64,000 nucleotides of DNA from Pseudomonas viridiflava. GTDB lineage: Bacteria; Pseudomonadota; Gammaproteobacteria; Pseudomonadales; Pseudomonadaceae. The position numbers and the translations under genes were made by a program. Within the stretch, counting starts at the first letter, position 1; the number at the start of each line of letters is the position of its first letter. A model generated the notes under the pieces. It saw only the letters and a list, made by a program, of their open reading frames with translations, had not been told where the DNA came from and ran no database searches. This document shows, piece by piece, positions 53,527 through 64,000 of this stretch. Location: the NCBI RefSeq assembly GCF_900591205.1, contig NZ_UUPU01000020.1, positions 62,001-126,000 on the forward strand, given 5' to 3'.

Positions 53527-53625
53527 ATGAAATTTCTCTGTCATCCAGTGACCGTTTTAATGTTTTCCACTATTACTTCATTACTTCCAGAACTCGGTTT
53601 TAAACGTCAAGGAGCGACGTTGTGA
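53527..53625 (+). CDS. Small ORF (32 codons) translationally coupled to arnT
   Basis: The ATG at 53527 is preceded by AAGGA at 6-7 bp spacing. The frame encodes a 32-residue mildly hydrophobic peptide beginning [13 protein letters not shown], and its TGA overlaps the arnT GTG start (GTGA). A Shine-Dalgarno sequence plus a 4-bp overlap is what a real leader or coupling peptide would show. No family is recognised. It is more A+T-rich than arnT. It could be a small membrane peptide or only a translational coupler. Confidence 0.5.
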   Translation: MKFLCHPVTVLMFSTITSLLPELGFKRQGATL

Positions 53626-55280
53626 TCACTCGACTAAATCCTCTGCTGGTATTACTGCTGGCCATCGCCGCGTTTTATCTGCTGCCCCTGGGTCTGCACG
53701 GTTTGTGGATCCCCGATGAAACCCGCTACGCCCAGATCAGCCAGGAAATGCTGCATAGCGGCGACTGGGTGGCGCCGCACTTCATGGGCGTTCGGTATTT
53801 CGAAAAACCGGCCGCCGGTTATTGGCTGATCGCCCTGGGCCAGGCAGTGTTTGGCGAGAACCTGTTCGGGGTGCGCATCGCATCGGCCCTCACCACCGGT
53901 TTGAGCGTATTGCTGGCCTACGTGGTCGCCCGTCGCCTGTGGCAAGACCCACGCAAAAGTTTCGCCTGCGCCCTGCTCTACCTGAGCTTTGGCCTGGTGG
54001 CCGGGCAAGCCGGGTACTCCAACCTCGACCCGCAATTTACCTTGTGGGTCAACCTCAGCCTGGTAGCCCTGTGGTTTGCCCTCGACAGCACGCGTACACG
54101 CGAGCGTCTGGGCGCCTGGGCCGTGCTGGGTGTGGCCTGCGCCATGGGCTTTTTGACCAAGGGCTTCCTGGCCTGGGCGCTGCCGGTGCTGATTGCCGTG
54201 CCGTATATGCTCTGGCAACGGCGCCTGGGCGAGTTACTGCGCTACGGCCCGGTGGCGGTCGGGGTAGCGGCACTGCTCTGCGTGCCGTGGGCGCTGGCGG
54301 TGCACCTTCAGGAACCGGATTTCTGGCGTTTCTTTTTCTGGAATGAGCACATTCGCCGCTTCAGCGCCGACGATGCGCAGCACGTACGGCCATGGTGGTT
54401 CTTTTTGCCGATCATGGCGGTGGCCTGCCTGCCCTGGGCCGGGTTGTTGCCCAACACACTGCACAAGACCTGGACCGAAAAACGCCAACCGGCAATTGCC
54501 TTCCTGGCCCTGTGGCTGCTGCTGCCGCTGGGCTTCTTCAGCCTGAGCAACGGCAAGCTGCCGACCTACATCATGCCCTGCCTGCTGCCGCTTGCACTGT
54601 TGATGGGGCACACCCTGAGCGAGCTGATCCGCGACGGCCGTGCTCGCACCCTCTGCCTCAACGGCCTGTTCAACTTCGTGATCGGCCTGGCCGCCATGAT
54701 CGGCCTGATCTACCTGCAAATCGCCAGGCCGCTGTACGGCAACAGCCACGCCGAGATGTTCAGCCTGTCGTTGGCGTTTATCGTGCTGCTGGTGTGGGTG
54801 CTCACCAACCTGCTGCAAGCGTTTCGCCCGCTGACGTTGTGGGCGATGCCGGTGTTGGGCATCGGCGTGCTGGTGGTCCTGCTGCCCTGCAGCATGCCGG
54901 CGCAGATAGCCGATAACGAAATGCCCGATCAGTTTGTGCTCGAGCATCTGGAGGAGTTGCAGCACACCCACGCGCTGCTGAGCAATGAGCTGGGGAGCGC
55001 CAGTGCAATGGCCTGGCGCCTGAAACGCGACGACGTGGCCTTGTATGACACCGAGGGCGAGTTGCGCTACGGCCTGCAATACGCCGGGGCGATAAAGCGC
55101 AAAGTCGAGTTGGAGCAGGTTCAGGACTGGCTCAAAGAGGCGCGCCAACACGGCTCGGTCGGCGTGCTGATGCGGGTCAACAGCACCAGTGAAATGCGCG
55201 AGGCCGGGCAACTGCCGCCGGGAGGTAAACACTATTCCAAGGGCTACCTGGAACTTATCCTCTACCCGCAGTTGCCATGA
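53622..55280 (+). CDS. arnT: Lipid A 4-amino-4-deoxy-L-arabinose transferase
   Basis: A 552-residue GT83-family membrane glycosyltransferase of the ArnT type. It has about a dozen hydrophobic helices, the N-terminal periplasmic loop motif [16 protein letters not shown] with the catalytic Asp/Glu, and [13 protein letters not shown], then a C-terminal soluble periplasmic domain. ArnT moves L-Ara4N from undecaprenyl phosphate to lipid A, reducing binding of polymyxin and other cationic peptides. The start is the GTG at 53622, supported by AAGGAG with a 7-nt spacer. The other arn genes are not in the window. The next gene overlaps by 4 bp. Confidence 0.92.
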   Translation: MITRLNPLLVLLLAIAAFYLLPLGLHGLWIPDETRYAQISQEMLHSGDWVAPHFMGVRYFEKPAAGYWLIALGQAVFGENLFGVRIASALTTGLSVLLAYVVARRLWQDPRKSFACALLYLSFGLVAGQAGYSNLDPQFTLWVNLSLVALWFALDSTRTRERLGAWAVLGVACAMGFLTKGFLAWALPVLIAVPYMLWQRRLGELLRYGPVAVGVAALLCVPWALAVHLQEPDFWRFFFWNEHIRRFSADDAQHVRPWWFFLPIMAVACLPWAGLLPNTLHKTWTEKRQPAIAFLALWLLLPLGFFSLSNGKLPTYIMPCLLPLALLMGHTLSELIRDGRARTLCLNGLFNFVIGLAAMIGLIYLQIARPLYGNSHAEMFSLSLAFIVLLVWVLTNLLQAFRPLTLWAMPVLGIGVLVVLLPCSMPAQIADNEMPDQFVLEHLEELQHTHALLSNELGSASAMAWRLKRDDVALYDTEGELRYGLQYAGAIKRKVELEQVQDWLKEARQHGSVGVLMRVNSTSEMREAGQLPPGGKHYSKGYLELILYPQLP

Positions 55281-56800
55281 TGCTGCGCTATTGCAAAACC
55301 GAACGCGGCGCCCTGCTGCTGTTGCTGGGCGTCTCGGCGCTGCTGTTGCTGACCGGCCTGGGCGCGCGCGACCTGTGGGGTCCGGAAACCCGTTGGGCCA
55401 ATATCGCCCTGCAGATGCTGCAAAGCGGTGACTATTTCGACCCGTACCTCAAGGGCGTGCCGTATTACGACAAACCCTTGCCCTCCTACTGGCTGATCAC
55501 CGGCGCTGCACACCTGCTGGGTGGCCTGGGCCCCTGGTCGCTGCGCCTGCCATCAGTGATCGGCGCCTGGTTGAGTGTGTGGCTGGTGTACCTGCTCGGA
55601 GAGCGGCTGTTGCGCAAGGGCACCGGGCTGATCGCCGGCTGGATGCTCGCCACTACTTTCTATTTTCTGTTCTGGGCCAGGGTGGCCACGGCCGATGTAC
55701 TCACCGTGTGTGGCGTGCTGGCGGCCGTCTGGTGGTATTGGCGCGGGCCTGAAGACACGCGGCTGTGGCGCTATAGCGTGTTTTTCCTGCTGCTGGCCCT
55801 CACGTCATTGCTCAAGGGCTTGATCGGTTTTGTCTTGCCGGGCCTGGTGCTGCTGCCGCACCTGCTTTGCGAGCAACGCTACAAACGCCATTTCAACCTG
55901 CGCCTGTTGCTGGCCCTGCTGATTGCCGCCGGGGTGTATGCGGTGCCGTTCGTGCTGTCCCACCTGTACGGGGCGCCGACCTACGGCGAGAGCGGCCTGG
56001 CGCTGGTGTTCCGGGAAAACGTGGTGCGCTTCTTCGACCCTTTCGACCATATGGGCCCGATCTACACCTACCTGATCTACCTGCCCGCCTACACCCTGCC
56101 GTGGTTGCCGTGCTGGTTGCTTGGCCTCGGGCTGGCCGTGCGGCACTGGCGTGACACGCCGCCCAACGTGCGCTGGCTGGTGTGGGGCCTGGGGTTGCTG
56201 TTTGTATTCTTCACCGCGAGTGGCAGCCGCCGCAGCTACTACGTGCTGCCGCTGGTGCCGTTCGCGCAATTGCTGGGCGCATGGTGGGTAAGTGAGCGAT
56301 TGCTGAAGAAACCCGCCCGTTGGCCACATTGGAAAAACGCCTTCGGCATCACGGCCGCCCTGCTGCTGATGATTCTTGGCGTGGCCTATCCCTGGACCAA
56401 CGGCAACGGTGGCGTCACCCGTTTCGCCGCGGATGTGCAAGCCCAGGCGGTCAAAACCGCGCCTTGGAACCAATGGCAAATGGTGCTGGTGGACGTCGAC
56501 AACAAGCTGCCGATGTACCTGCAGAACCACGGCAAGCCTTTCTACTACGTGGCCCAGTCCCAGGACTTCCCACGCCAGGGCGACAGCGCAGGGTTCATGA
56601 CCTGGCTGGAAAAGACCAGCGGCCGACACTTCGACCCGCAACGCACGATTATCGTCGCGCAGTTCACCCAGGACGAACCGACGCCCCTGGCGTACCTGGC
56701 TGCGGATCATCAGCGAATCACGACTGGGCCGGACAATGGCGAGCGCTGGTTTCACCCGCGCGATGAAGGCAGTGTGGCGTTTATTCCTGCGGCGCGCTGA
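55277..56800 (+). CDS. ArnT/PMT-like GT-C membrane glycosyltransferase
   Basis: A 507-residue paralogue-like protein of the PMT_2/ArnT superfamily with about eleven hydrophobic helices. The catalytic loop reads [16 protein letters not shown], with [13 protein letters not shown] as the counterpart of ArnT's EKPAAGYWL. It lacks the acidic residue pattern of ArnT exactly (PETRW instead of DETRY), so donor or acceptor may differ. The ATG at 55277 overlaps the arnT stop (ATGA). The likely role is a second sugar or amino-sugar addition to lipid A or the core; the substrate is unknown. It is convergent with the next gene, the two stops abutting (TGA|TCA). Confidence 0.85.
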   Translation: MMLRYCKTERGALLLLLGVSALLLLTGLGARDLWGPETRWANIALQMLQSGDYFDPYLKGVPYYDKPLPSYWLITGAAHLLGGLGPWSLRLPSVIGAWLSVWLVYLLGERLLRKGTGLIAGWMLATTFYFLFWARVATADVLTVCGVLAAVWWYWRGPEDTRLWRYSVFFLLLALTSLLKGLIGFVLPGLVLLPHLLCEQRYKRHFNLRLLLALLIAAGVYAVPFVLSHLYGAPTYGESGLALVFRENVVRFFDPFDHMGPIYTYLIYLPAYTLPWLPCWLLGLGLAVRHWRDTPPNVRWLVWGLGLLFVFFTASGSRRSYYVLPLVPFAQLLGAWWVSERLLKKPARWPHWKNAFGITAALLLMILGVAYPWTNGNGGVTRFAADVQAQAVKTAPWNQWQMVLVDVDNKLPMYLQNHGKPFYYVAQSQDFPRQGDSAGFMTWLEKTSGRHFDPQRTIIVAQFTQDEPTPLAYLAADHQRITTGPDNGERWFHPRDEGSVAFIPAAR

Positions 56801-57724
56801 TCAGCAAGGCTTGCTCTTGCCGGGCTCAACGGCTTCGCCCGGCGGCGCAACGCCGAGTCCCGTCAGTTGTGCCTGCACCGCCCGCCCCTCGGCGCGATTG
56901 CGGATAAACCCGGCACGGGTAAAGCGCTCCAGGAACGGCACAGGCAAGGTTTTATCAGGCGCGGTCGGCGGGTGTTCGGCCACGTCACCGAACAGGGTGT
57001 AGGCCGCGCTGGGCAAGTGCCGGGTGTTGATGTCGCTGGTAAGGCGGCCTGCCTGCAGGACGATCGCGCGGTTGGTCACGCGTTGCAGGTCGGACAAGCG
57101 TTGCGAGATATACACAATCGCCACACCGCGTGCACGCTGGCTGTCGATCAGCCCCAGCAGGCGTTCAGCGTCGGCTTCGGGCAGCGCGGCGGTCGGCTCA
57201 TCAAGAATCAGCAGTTTGGGGTGCAGGGCGAACGCCCGGGCGAGTACCAACAGTTGTCGATCGGCCTGGCCCAGGCGCTCTACCGGGAGCTGCAACGGCA
57301 GGTCCAGGCCCAACCCGGCGGCGATCGCTTCGGCGCGTTGCAGCAGGCTTTTGCGGTTGAGCAGAAAGTCTGCGTCGGGCTGACCCAACTCATCGAGCAA
57401 CAGGTTTTCCGCCACGCTCAGGCCCGGCGCAATCGCGTCATCCGGCCGTTGGTGCACCGCCACAATCCCCACCCGGCGCGCCGACAACGGCGACGTGAAG
57501 CGTTGCCGCTGCCCCTCTACCCACAGCTCGCCGGCATCCGGCACCAGGCTGCCGCTGAGGATCTTCACCAGGGTCGATTTACCTGCCCCGCCGGCCCCCA
57601 GCACTGCCACACCCTCACCCGGGTAAATATCCAGGTTGACCTGATCCAGTGCGCGCAGGGCACCAAAGGTCTTGCACAGGCCCAGCAGGCGGACCAGAGG
57701 CACGGGGGCAACAAGGTTGCTCAT
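56801..57724 (-). CDS. Orphan half-length sugar-type ABC ATPase with degenerate signature
   Basis: A 307-residue protein similar to the first ATPase half of RbsA/XylG-type transporters: Walker A GAGGAGKST, Walker B LLILDEPTAALPEADAERLL and D-loop-like VAIVYISQRLSDLQRV. The ABC signature, normally LSxGxxQ, is degenerate here (ERLGQADRQLLVLARAF), and the second ATPase half is replaced by a short unrelated tail from about residue 250. No permease or binding-protein gene is adjacent. It may be a decayed transporter part or a non-transport ATPase. Confidence 0.75.
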   Translation of the reverse strand: MSNLVAPVPLVRLLGLCKTFGALRALDQVNLDIYPGEGVAVLGAGGAGKSTLVKILSGSLVPDAGELWVEGQRQRFTSPLSARRVGIVAVHQRPDDAIAPGLSVAENLLLDELGQPDADFLLNRKSLLQRAEAIAAGLGLDLPLQLPVERLGQADRQLLVLARAFALHPKLLILDEPTAALPEADAERLLGLIDSQRARGVAIVYISQRLSDLQRVTNRAIVLQAGRLTSDINTRHLPSAAYTLFGDVAEHPPTAPDKTLPVPFLERFTRAGFIRNRAEGRAVQAQLTGLGVAPPGEAVEPGKSKPC

Positions 57725-57869
57725 GGCTAATCTCTAAGGCGCAACGATGACTCATTACAGCGCCCGAGGGCGATGATTTATACCGCACAACAATGAGTTA
57801 GGTTCCGGATTAAAGGCATTACCTCAAGAACAATCCAATAGCTGAATCGCATAGCCAGCAATTTTTAAG

Positions 57870-58133
57870 TTATAAGCGCTTGGCCAGCAGCGTGTTGAAT
57901 GCATTCAGCACCGCGTCGGGCTGTCCCAGCATCCGTTGGTGGCCACAGGCGTGCAGCACCTGAAAGTCGGCATTCGGCAACTGCCCGGCCAATACGCTGA
58001 CCGGCAACACCAGGCTGGGGATCTGTTGCGCGTCCGGCCACTGCGCATGCTTGACCAGGGCCTTGAAGCGATTCACGTGGACGCGGAGGTGTTGCCGTTG
58101 CTGCGCAAAATGGATGCAACACCTTGACCGCAC
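57870..58133 (-). pseudogene. Alpha/beta-hydrolase C-terminal remnant downstream of the NRPS gene
   Basis: A frame of 87 codons (GTG start at 58133) whose last about 65 residues look like the C-terminus of an alpha/beta hydrolase or thioesterase: RFKALVKHAQWPDAQQIPSLVL, then LPNADFQVLHACGHQRMLGQPDAVLNAFNTLL, with the catalytic-type GH. The aspartate strand (normally GxxD) appears deleted between QIPSLVL and AGQLPNA, and the N-terminal two thirds including the nucleophile are absent. It lies 6 bp after the NRPS stop. It probably is the remnant of a hydrolase or thioesterase removed by deletion. Confidence 0.6.
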
Positions 58134-58139
58134 CTCAAC

Positions 58140-61100
58140 TCAGATCCGGCGGCGGCGGTTGAGGTGTGGGATGGCAGTTTGCGGGGCCTCCACACGCTGC
58201 ACCTGGGCCACGGTGCAGGCCGCCAAACGGGCCAATGTCGGCTGGCTGAACAAGGTCCGCGCATCCACCTCCAACCCGGCCTTGCGCAGCCGCGCCACCA
58301 GGTTTACCGCCAGCAGGGAATGCCCGCCCAGTTCAAAGAAGTGGTCGTGGCGCCCTACCCGTTCCAGCTTCAAGACCTCGGCCCAGATACCGGCCATCAA
58401 CGTCTCGACTTCACCCTGTGGAGCCTCATAGCCCCGGCTGACCACCGCGTCCAACCCCGGCTCCGGCAGGGCCTTGCGGTCGAGTTTGCCGGCCGGGTTG
58501 AGTGGCAATACCTCAAGCTGCACAAAGGCGGCCGGCACCATGTACTCCGGCAACTGCTCCAGCACATGCGCCCGCAACGCGTCCGGGCTCGGTGCCTCTG
58601 CGCGCACGGTGAAATACGCCACCAGGCGTTCTTCACGAATCAGCACTGCCACCTCGCGCACCGCTGGATGTGCCAGCAAGCGCGCCTCGATTTCCCCCAA
58701 CTCCAGGCGCACGCCACGCAGTTTGACCTGAAAGTCATTGCGCCCCAAAAACTCAAGGTTGCCATCCGGGCGGTAGCGCACCAGGTCGCCAGTGCGATAG
58801 AGCCGGTCACCCGCCACAAACGGGCTGTCAATAAAGCGTTCGGCGGTCAGTTGTTCCAGGCCCAGATAGCCGCGTGCAACCCCAACCCCGCCGATGTGCA
58901 ACTGGCCGCTGACGCCCAAGGGCACCGGCGCGTCGTGCTCATCCAGCACATACAAGCGGGTGTTGCTGATTGCGCGGCCGATCGGCAATTGCAGCGGCGG
59001 CACCGGCGCGCCGGGTTCCAGAGTCCAGGCGCTGCTGTCCACCGTGGCTTCGGTGGGGCCATACACGTTATGCAGGCGCACTTTGGGTAAGCGCGCCTGC
59101 ACGCCACGGGCCAGGGCTTCGGTAAGTTCGCCGCCGCCGCACAACACGTCGGTAAGGCTGGTGCACAGCGCGGATTCGTCCAGTTCGAGGAACTGCTGCA
59201 ACATCGCCGGCACGAACTTGATCACCGTGATCTGTTGCTCGCGAATCACTTGCGCCAGGTATGCCGGTTCGCGATGCCCATCGGGCCGCGCCAGGACCAG
59301 GCGCATGCCGTTGGCCAGCGGCCAGAACAGCTCCCACACCGAACCGTCAAAGCTTGCCGGCGCCCGCTGTAACAACGCGCCGCCTTCGGCATTCGGGCAC
59401 AGCTGCGAGCCCCAGTGCATCAGGTTGCCCAGGCCACGGTGCTCGATCATCACGCCTTTGGGCGTGCCGGTGGAGCCCGAGGTGTACATCACGTAGGCCA
59501 GGTTGGCCACGCTCAGGCCCGGCACCAGCGGGTTGCCCACCGGTGCCTGGCTCCAGGCGCAGTGGTCGAAGTCGATCACCGGGATCGACACCTCGCCCGG
59601 CACCTCGCGTGTGGCCGCGTGCACCAGCAGCGCCACCGGCTGGCTGTCTTGCAGCATGTGGGCCAGGCGTTCGCGTGGGTAGCCCGGGTCCAACGGCACA
59701 TAGGCGCCACCGGCCTTGAGGATCGCCAGCAAGCCCACCACCAGCTCCGGCCCGCGCTCCACGCACAGCGCCACCCGCGAGTCCGGCTGCACGCCGCGCT
59801 CGCGCAGGTGGTAAGCCAGCTGGTTGGCGCGCTGGTTCAGCTCACGATAGGTCAGTTGCTGCTCACCCGCCTGCACCGCGATGGCATGCGGGTTCAGTCG
59901 CGTGTGGGCTTCGAACAGTGCGTGCACAGTCAGCGTGTCGGGGTAGTCAGTGGCGGTGGCGTTGAAGCCCACCAGGAGTTTTTCCAGCTCGCCGGCAGGC
60001 AACACTTGCACCTCACGCAAGGGCGTGTGTGGCGCGTGCTCCAGCGCGTCCACCAGCCCATTCAACACGCGGTCCAGGTAGCCCAGCAGGCGCTGCGCGC
60101 CGACCTGGCGCGGCGCCTTGGCCTTGAGCTGAAAGCCGCTGGCGGTAGCGTCCACGGTGAGCATCAGCGGGTAACTGAGGATGTATTCACTGCTGAGCAG
60201 GGCGATACCTTGGACTAACTTCAGCCCAGGGTCGGCGCTGGTGTGGCGGTAGTTGAGCAAGCTGTTGAACAACGGCGCAGCGCTGCTGCAACGCTGGGCC
60301 AGGGCCAGGGAAGCCTGTTCATGGGCGAGCAAGGCGCTGAGTTGGTTATGGGTATCCTGCAGCGCATCCGCCACGCTCTGCCCGGCCAAGCGCACGCGCA
60401 ACGGCAGCGTGTTGATAAACATGCCAAGGGCGCGGTCGGCACCCGCACCCGCTTGCAGGCGGCCCAATAGAACGGTGCCGAACACCACGTCATCGCGCCC
60501 GGCGACGCGGCTCAGCACCTGGGCCCACGCCAGGTGGAACAGGCTGGCGGCGCTGACCCCGTGGGCACGTGCCTGGGTGCGCAGGCGCTGGTTGAGCGCA
60601 TCGTCGACAGGCCGTTCGCAGGCTTCGATGTCAGCGCGATCCGCCTGGCGTTCCTGCAAACCGAAAGCCAGGGTCGGCTCATCGACATCGGCCAGGCGCT
60701 CGCGAAAGAATGCCTCGTGCGCGGCCTGGCGCGCCGGCAAGCGGGCCTGCGCCACCACGTTGCGATACGGCACCGGTGCCGGCAATTGGGCCTGTTCGCC
60801 CAGCAAATGCGCACGAATTTCGTCGACCAGCACGCGGGTCGAGGTGGCGTCATTGACCAGGTGATGGAAGCGCAGCCGGGCGATCCAGCGTGCGTGCTGT
60901 GGCTGTTCGGCATAGTCCAGGGCCATCAGCGGCGCCTGGCGCAGGTCGAGGGGCTCAGGCGGTTCGCGCAGCGCTTCGACGCGCAATTGCGCTTCGCGCC
61001 ACACCACTTGCATCGGCTGTTCGAGGGCATCCCACGCCAGGCTGGTGCGCAGGATATCGTGACGGTTGATCACCTGTTGCAGGGCCTGGGCAAAGGCGTC

Positions 61101-64000
61101 GAGTTGCTCGCGGCGCTCAAAGCTGAACAGCGCGTGTTGCTGGTAGGGGTCGCGCTCGTCGGTGAGGTGGTGGTAGAGCAACCCTTCCTGCAAGGGCGCT
61201 AGCGGGTAGATCTCCTGCACATTGGCCGCGCCGCCCGGCACGCCGGCGACGATGCGCTCGATGCTCGGCAGGTCGAGATCGGCCAGCACCAACAGGTCAG
61301 GGGTGATCCGGCTACAATCGGGCGGCACACGGTTGGCCGGCACGCCAACCTCCTGGCCCTCACTCGCCGCCGCCAGCGCCGCCAGGGTCGGCTGGCTGAA
61401 CAACACCTGCACATCTGCACGCAGCCCGGCCTGGCGCATGCGCTGCACCAACTGCACCGCGAGCAACGAATGCCCGCCCAGTTCAAAGAAGTGGTCATGC
61501 CGCCCCACCTGCTGCACCTGCAACAGCTCGGCCCAGATCTGCGCCAAGGCGGTTTCCACACCCTCACGCGGCGCTTCGAACAGCCGCGTCACAAACGTCG
61601 CCTGGGTGGGTGCAGGCAACGCCTTGCGGTCGAGTTTGCCGTTGGCGGTCAGGGGCCACACATCCAGCTGCATGTAGGCCGCGGGCAGCATGTAGTCCGG
61701 CAACGTGGCGTGCAGATGGTTGCGCAGGGCCTCGATGTCCAGCGCATCAGGCGCGACACACCAGGCCAGCAATTGCCCGTCGCGGTACTGCACCACGGCT
61801 TCCTTGACCGCCGGATGGGTAGCCAGCGCCGCTTCGATTTCACCCAACTCGATGCGCACGCCACGGATTTTCACCTGGTCGTCGTTACGCCCCAGGTACT
61901 CCAGGTTGCCGTCGGGCAGCCACCGCGCCAGGTCACCGGTGCGGTACAGGCGGCCCGGGCTGAAGGGGTTATCGAGAAAGCGCTCGGCCGTCAGTTCGGG
62001 GCGGTTCAGGTAACCGCGCGCCACGCCTTTGCCGCCGACGTACAGCTCCCCTGTCACGCCGATGGGCACTTGGCGTTGCTGCGCATCCAGCAGGTAAACC
62101 GTGGCATTCGCGACGGGTGCACCAATGTGCAACGGCGCGCCCACTTCCACCCGGCCGGAGGTGGCGACTACCGTGGCTTCGGTGGGGCCGTAGTTGTTGA
62201 CCACCGCAAAACCCTGGGCTTGGCTGAAAGCACGCAGCCTGTCGCCACCGATCAGCAAGGTGCGCAGGCTCGGGTGGCCCTGTTGCTGGCTGAACGCGTA
62301 CTCGGCCACCGGCGTCGGCAGAAAGCACACATCCAGCGGCTGGGCGCGCCACCAGCTCAGTAATGCGTCAATGTCTTGCGCGCCGTCGTGGGCAGGCGGC
62401 AGGTGCAGGGTGGCGCCCACACACAGCGCCGGCCAGACCTCCCAGGCCATCGCATCAAAACCGAACCCGGCCACGCTGGCAGTGTGGCTGCCGGCGTGCA
62501 GGTCGAAGGCCCGACAGTGCCAGTCCACCAGGTTCGCCACGCTGTGGTGCTCGACCATCACGCCCTTGGGCAGCCCGGTGGAGCCGGAGGTGTAAATCAC
62601 ATAGGCGAGGTTCGAGGGTTTGACGGCAACGCGAGGGTTGGTGCCCAGGTGGAAGGTCGGGCGGTCCAGCAGCAGTACCGGCACCTGCAGCGCCGGTACG
62701 CGTGGCAGCAGGTCATGCTGGGTCAGCAGCGCCACTGGCGCGCTGTCCTGCAACAGGTAATTCAGGCGGTCGGCGGGATGGGCCGGGTCCACCGGCACAT
62801 AGCAAGCGCCGGACTTGAGCACCGCCAGCAGCCCCACCAGCGTGTCCAGCCCCCGTCGCGCCAGCACCGCCACCCGATCATCCGGCTGCACGCCGCGCTC
62901 GATCAGTTGATGGGCCAGGGCATTGGCCTGCTGGTTGAGCTGGGCGTACGTCAACTGCCGGCCCTGCTGCACGGCGGCCACGGCCTGCGGCGTACGGGCG
63001 GCCTGGGCCTCGATACGCAGGTGCAGGAGGTACGGCTCGCCGACGGGTTGCGCGGTGGCATTCCATTGCTGCAGTTGGCGTTGCTCGGCGGGCGGGACCA
63101 ACGAGAGTTCAGCGATCGTGCGTTCGGTGTCGTCCAGGCCCTGTTCCAGCAGCCAGGTAAAACGCTGCGTCAGCGCCTGCACTTCGTGGTGCTGGAAATA
63201 CCCTTGGTTGTACACGCAATGCAGGCTCGCGGTGGCCTGGTAGCGGTTGCTGCGCAGGTGGAAGGCAATCGGCAAGGTTTCATGGTGATTGGAGACTTTG
63301 ATCGCACGGGCCTGCACCTGGCCGAAACGCAGGTCATGGTCGTCCTGCTCGTACGACACCGACAGGTCGAACAACTGACCGCGATTCGTGCGACGCAGGC
63401 CCAGCTCGCGGTTCATCTCGCTCAACGGGAAGCGCTGGTGACGAAAGTCCTGTTGGAGCTGGTCACGTACACCGCGCACCAGCGCGCCGAAGGGCAACTG
63501 TTCGCTGAACTGGAAACGCACCGCGCTGACCTGAGCAAACAAGCCGACCGTGGCGCGCAAACCCGCGTTGGATCGGTTGAGAATCGGCAACCCCACCACC
63601 CACTCTTCACGCTGGTGAGCGCGGGTGAAATACACATACAACGCGGCCAGCAACACATGAAACGCCGACGCCTGGTAAGCGTTGGCCACCCGCTCCATAC
63701 GCTCGAGCAGCGCCACCGGGAAGGGCTCGACCAGTGTGTTGCTCGGCAGCTGCGCAGTGTGCCGAGGCTGCAGCAAAGGCTCGGGCAGCACTTGGTATTT
63801 GGAGAGCCAATAGGCACGGTCGCGGACGTAGCGCGAAGAACGGTGGTAGCGCTGATCGGCGTCGATAAAGTCGATATAGGACGCGGCCGTACCTTCCGAT
63901 TGCCGACCTTGCTCCAGCGCGGTGTACAGCTGCGCCAGAGATTGCAGCATCTGACCAAAGCCCCAGCCGTCGAGGATCAGGTGGTGGGCCTGGGTGCCCA
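58140..64000 (-). CDS. Non-ribosomal peptide synthetase, C-terminal part (C-A-T-C-A-T), gene continues past right edge
   Basis: At least 1953 codons are open from the window edge to 58140. Order: C domain (partial, entering at its HHLILDGWG motif, to about 63120), A1 (about 63100-61600, core [11 protein letters not shown]), T1 ([13 protein letters not shown], about 61460-61500), C2 (about 61250-60000, beginning [16 protein letters not shown], with HHLVNDA), A2 (about 59950-58450, [11 protein letters not shown]), T2 (about 58310-58350), then a short tail. No thioesterase, epimerase or reductase domain follows. Read by eye, the A1 specificity code is DAWFLGNVVK, a known leucine code. A2 reads DGWKLGVVDK, which I cannot assign; its second half resembles Glu/Gln codes. 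The C2 start is like dual epimerisation/condensation domains. The product is unknown. Confidence 0.9.
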   Translation of the reverse strand, partial: GTQAHHLILDGWGFGQMLQSLAQLYTALEQGRQSEGTAASYIDFIDADQRYHRSSRYVRDRAYWLSKYQVLPEPLLQPRHTAQLPSNTLVEPFPVALLERMERVANAYQASAFHVLLAALYVYFTRAHQREEWVVGLPILNRSNAGLRATVGLFAQVSAVRFQFSEQLPFGALVRGVRDQLQQDFRHQRFPLSEMNRELGLRRTNRGQLFDLSVSYEQDDHDLRFGQVQARAIKVSNHHETLPIAFHLRSNRYQATASLHCVYNQGYFQHHEVQALTQRFTWLLEQGLDDTERTIAELSLVPPAEQRQLQQWNATAQPVGEPYLLHLRIEAQAARTPQAVAAVQQGRQLTYAQLNQQANALAHQLIERGVQPDDRVAVLARRGLDTLVGLLAVLKSGACYVPVDPAHPADRLNYLLQDSAPVALLTQHDLLPRVPALQVPVLLLDRPTFHLGTNPRVAVKPSNLAYVIYTSGSTGLPKGVMVEHHSVANLVDWHCRAFDLHAGSHTASVAGFGFDAMAWEVWPALCVGATLHLPPAHDGAQDIDALLSWWRAQPLDVCFLPTPVAEYAFSQQQGHPSLRTLLIGGDRLRAFSQAQGFAVVNNYGPTEATVVATSGRVEVGAPLHIGAPVANATVYLLDAQQRQVPIGVTGELYVGGKGVARGYLNRPELTAERFLDNPFSPGRLYRTGDLARWLPDGNLEYLGRNDDQVKIRGVRIELGEIEAALATHPAVKEAVVQYRDGQLLAWCVAPDALDIEALRNHLHATLPDYMLPAAYMQLDVWPLTANGKLDRKALPAPTQATFVTRLFEAPREGVETALAQIWAELLQVQQVGRHDHFFELGGHSLLAVQLVQRMRQAGLRADVQVLFSQPTLAALAAASEGQEVGVPANRVPPDCSRITPDLLVLADLDLPSIERIVAGVPGGAANVQEIYPLAPLQEGLLYHHLTDERDPYQQHALFSFERREQLDAFAQALQQVINRHDILRTSLAWDALEQPMQVVWREAQLRVEALREPPEPLDLRQAPLMALDYAEQPQHARWIARLRFHHLVNDATSTRVLVDEIRAHLLGEQAQLPAPVPYRNVVAQARLPARQAAHEAFFRERLADVDEPTLAFGLQERQADRADIEACERPVDDALNQRLRTQARAHGVSAASLFHLAWAQVLSRVAGRDDVVFGTVLLGRLQAGAGADRALGMFINTLPLRVRLAGQSVADALQDTHNQLSALLAHEQASLALAQRCSSAAPLFNSLLNYRHTSADPGLKLVQGIALLSSEYILSYPLMLTVDATASGFQLKAKAPRQVGAQRLLGYLDRVLNGLVDALEHAPHTPLREVQVLPAGELEKLLVGFNATATDYPDTLTVHALFEAHTRLNPHAIAVQAGEQQLTYRELNQRANQLAYHLRERGVQPDSRVALCVERGPELVVGLLAILKAGGAYVPLDPGYPRERLAHMLQDSQPVALLVHAATREVPGEVSIPVIDFDHCAWSQAPVGNPLVPGLSVANLAYVMYTSGSTGTPKGVMIEHRGLGNLMHWGSQLCPNAEGGALLQRAPASFDGSVWELFWPLANGMRLVLARPDGHREPAYLAQVIREQQITVIKFVPAMLQQFLELDESALCTSLTDVLCGGGELTEALARGVQARLPKVRLHNVYGPTEATVDSSAWTLEPGAPVPPLQLPIGRAISNTRLYVLDEHDAPVPLGVSGQLHIGGVGVARGYLGLEQLTAERFIDSPFVAGDRLYRTGDLVRYRPDGNLEFLGRNDFQVKLRGVRLELGEIEARLLAHPAVREVAVLIREERLVAYFTVRAEAPSPDALRAHVLEQLPEYMVPAAFVQLEVLPLNPAGKLDRKALPEPGLDAVVSRGYEAPQGEVETLMAGIWAEVLKLERVGRHDHFFELGGHSLLAVNLVARLRKAGLEVDARTLFSQPTLARLAACTVAQVQRVEAPQTAIPHLNRRRRI

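Noticed and set aside
58140..63950. Complete NRPS gene starting at an ATG at 63950
   Set aside because: The frame stays open to the window edge and the codons before 63950 encode the HHLILDGWG motif of a condensation domain, so this methionine is internal.

Overview
The window looks like chromosome of a fluorescent Pseudomonas (P. fluorescens group). Three things point there: a pvdA-fpvI-pvdRT-opmQ pyoverdine locus, a bkdR/bkdA1-A2-B-lpdV operon that reads like the P. putida one, and many REP doublets (REPINs) of the Pseudomonas type (GTGGGAGCTGGCTTGCC and variants). Codon use is G+C-rich throughout. No tRNA, rRNA, CRISPR array or complete insertion sequence was seen.

Layout. (1) 1-1.3 kb: an ArsR-type BigR-like repressor, cut by the left edge, is divergent from a persulfide-dioxygenase-like metallo-hydrolase, with a palindromic operator between them. 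(2) 1.4-8.3 kb: branched-chain amino acid catabolism (bkdR, bkdA1-A2-B-lpdV, then ilvE). (3) 8.3-15.5 kb: a double GNAT acetyltransferase, then a citrulline/arginine-type module: CtlX hydrolase (frameshifted here), ornithine cyclodeaminase, a polar amino acid ABC importer and an Lrp regulator. (4) 15.5-17.7 kb: a DUF4130 protein and a radical SAM protein of the putative DNA repair pair, with a LexA-type box just upstream. (5) 17.7-24.5 kb: pyoverdine genes pvdA and fpvI on the minus strand, divergent from pvdR-pvdT-opmQ. Exact PvdS iron-starvation boxes (TAAAT-N16-CGT) precede both pvdA and pvdR. (6) 24.6-33.7 kb: a degenerate alpha/beta hydrolase, a FadR-type regulator, a five-gene LivKHMGF importer, and a Zn amidohydrolase plus amidase, which suggests uptake and hydrolysis of a carbamoyl, ureido or amide nitrogen source.

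(7) 33.8-34.1 kb: a cloverleaf-shaped palindromic repeat and two REP half-units. (8) 34.2-43.1 kb: a LysR regulator, a LacI regulator and a minus-strand polyol operon (ribose-type ABC importer, Zn dehydrogenase, FGGY kinase, SDR). A LacI-type palindrome lies upstream of the binding-protein gene. (9) 43.4-49.4 kb: a fatty-acid-hydroxylase-like membrane protein coupled to an SMP-30-like protein, a secreted PPC-domain protein, and an unusual glycine-rich protein next to a two-helix membrane protein that resembles an effector/immunity pair. (10) 48.3-52.5 kb: AttH-like lipoprotein, FtsX-type permease and LolD-like ATPase. (11) 52.7-56.8 kb: lipid A/LPS modification (Ais/PmrG-like phosphatase, ArnT, a second ArnT/PMT-like glycosyltransferase). 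A nearly identical 21-bp motif precedes both transcription units, and a 32-codon ORF is coupled to arnT. (12) 56.8-64 kb: an orphan half-length sugar-type ABC ATPase, an alpha/beta-hydrolase remnant, and the 3' part of a large NRPS (C-A-T-C-A-T, no TE) that continues past the right edge.

All calls come from reading sequence, motifs and remembered families. No database search was run. Starts were moved from the longest frame wherever a Shine-Dalgarno sequence, signal peptide, overlap or operator argued for it.
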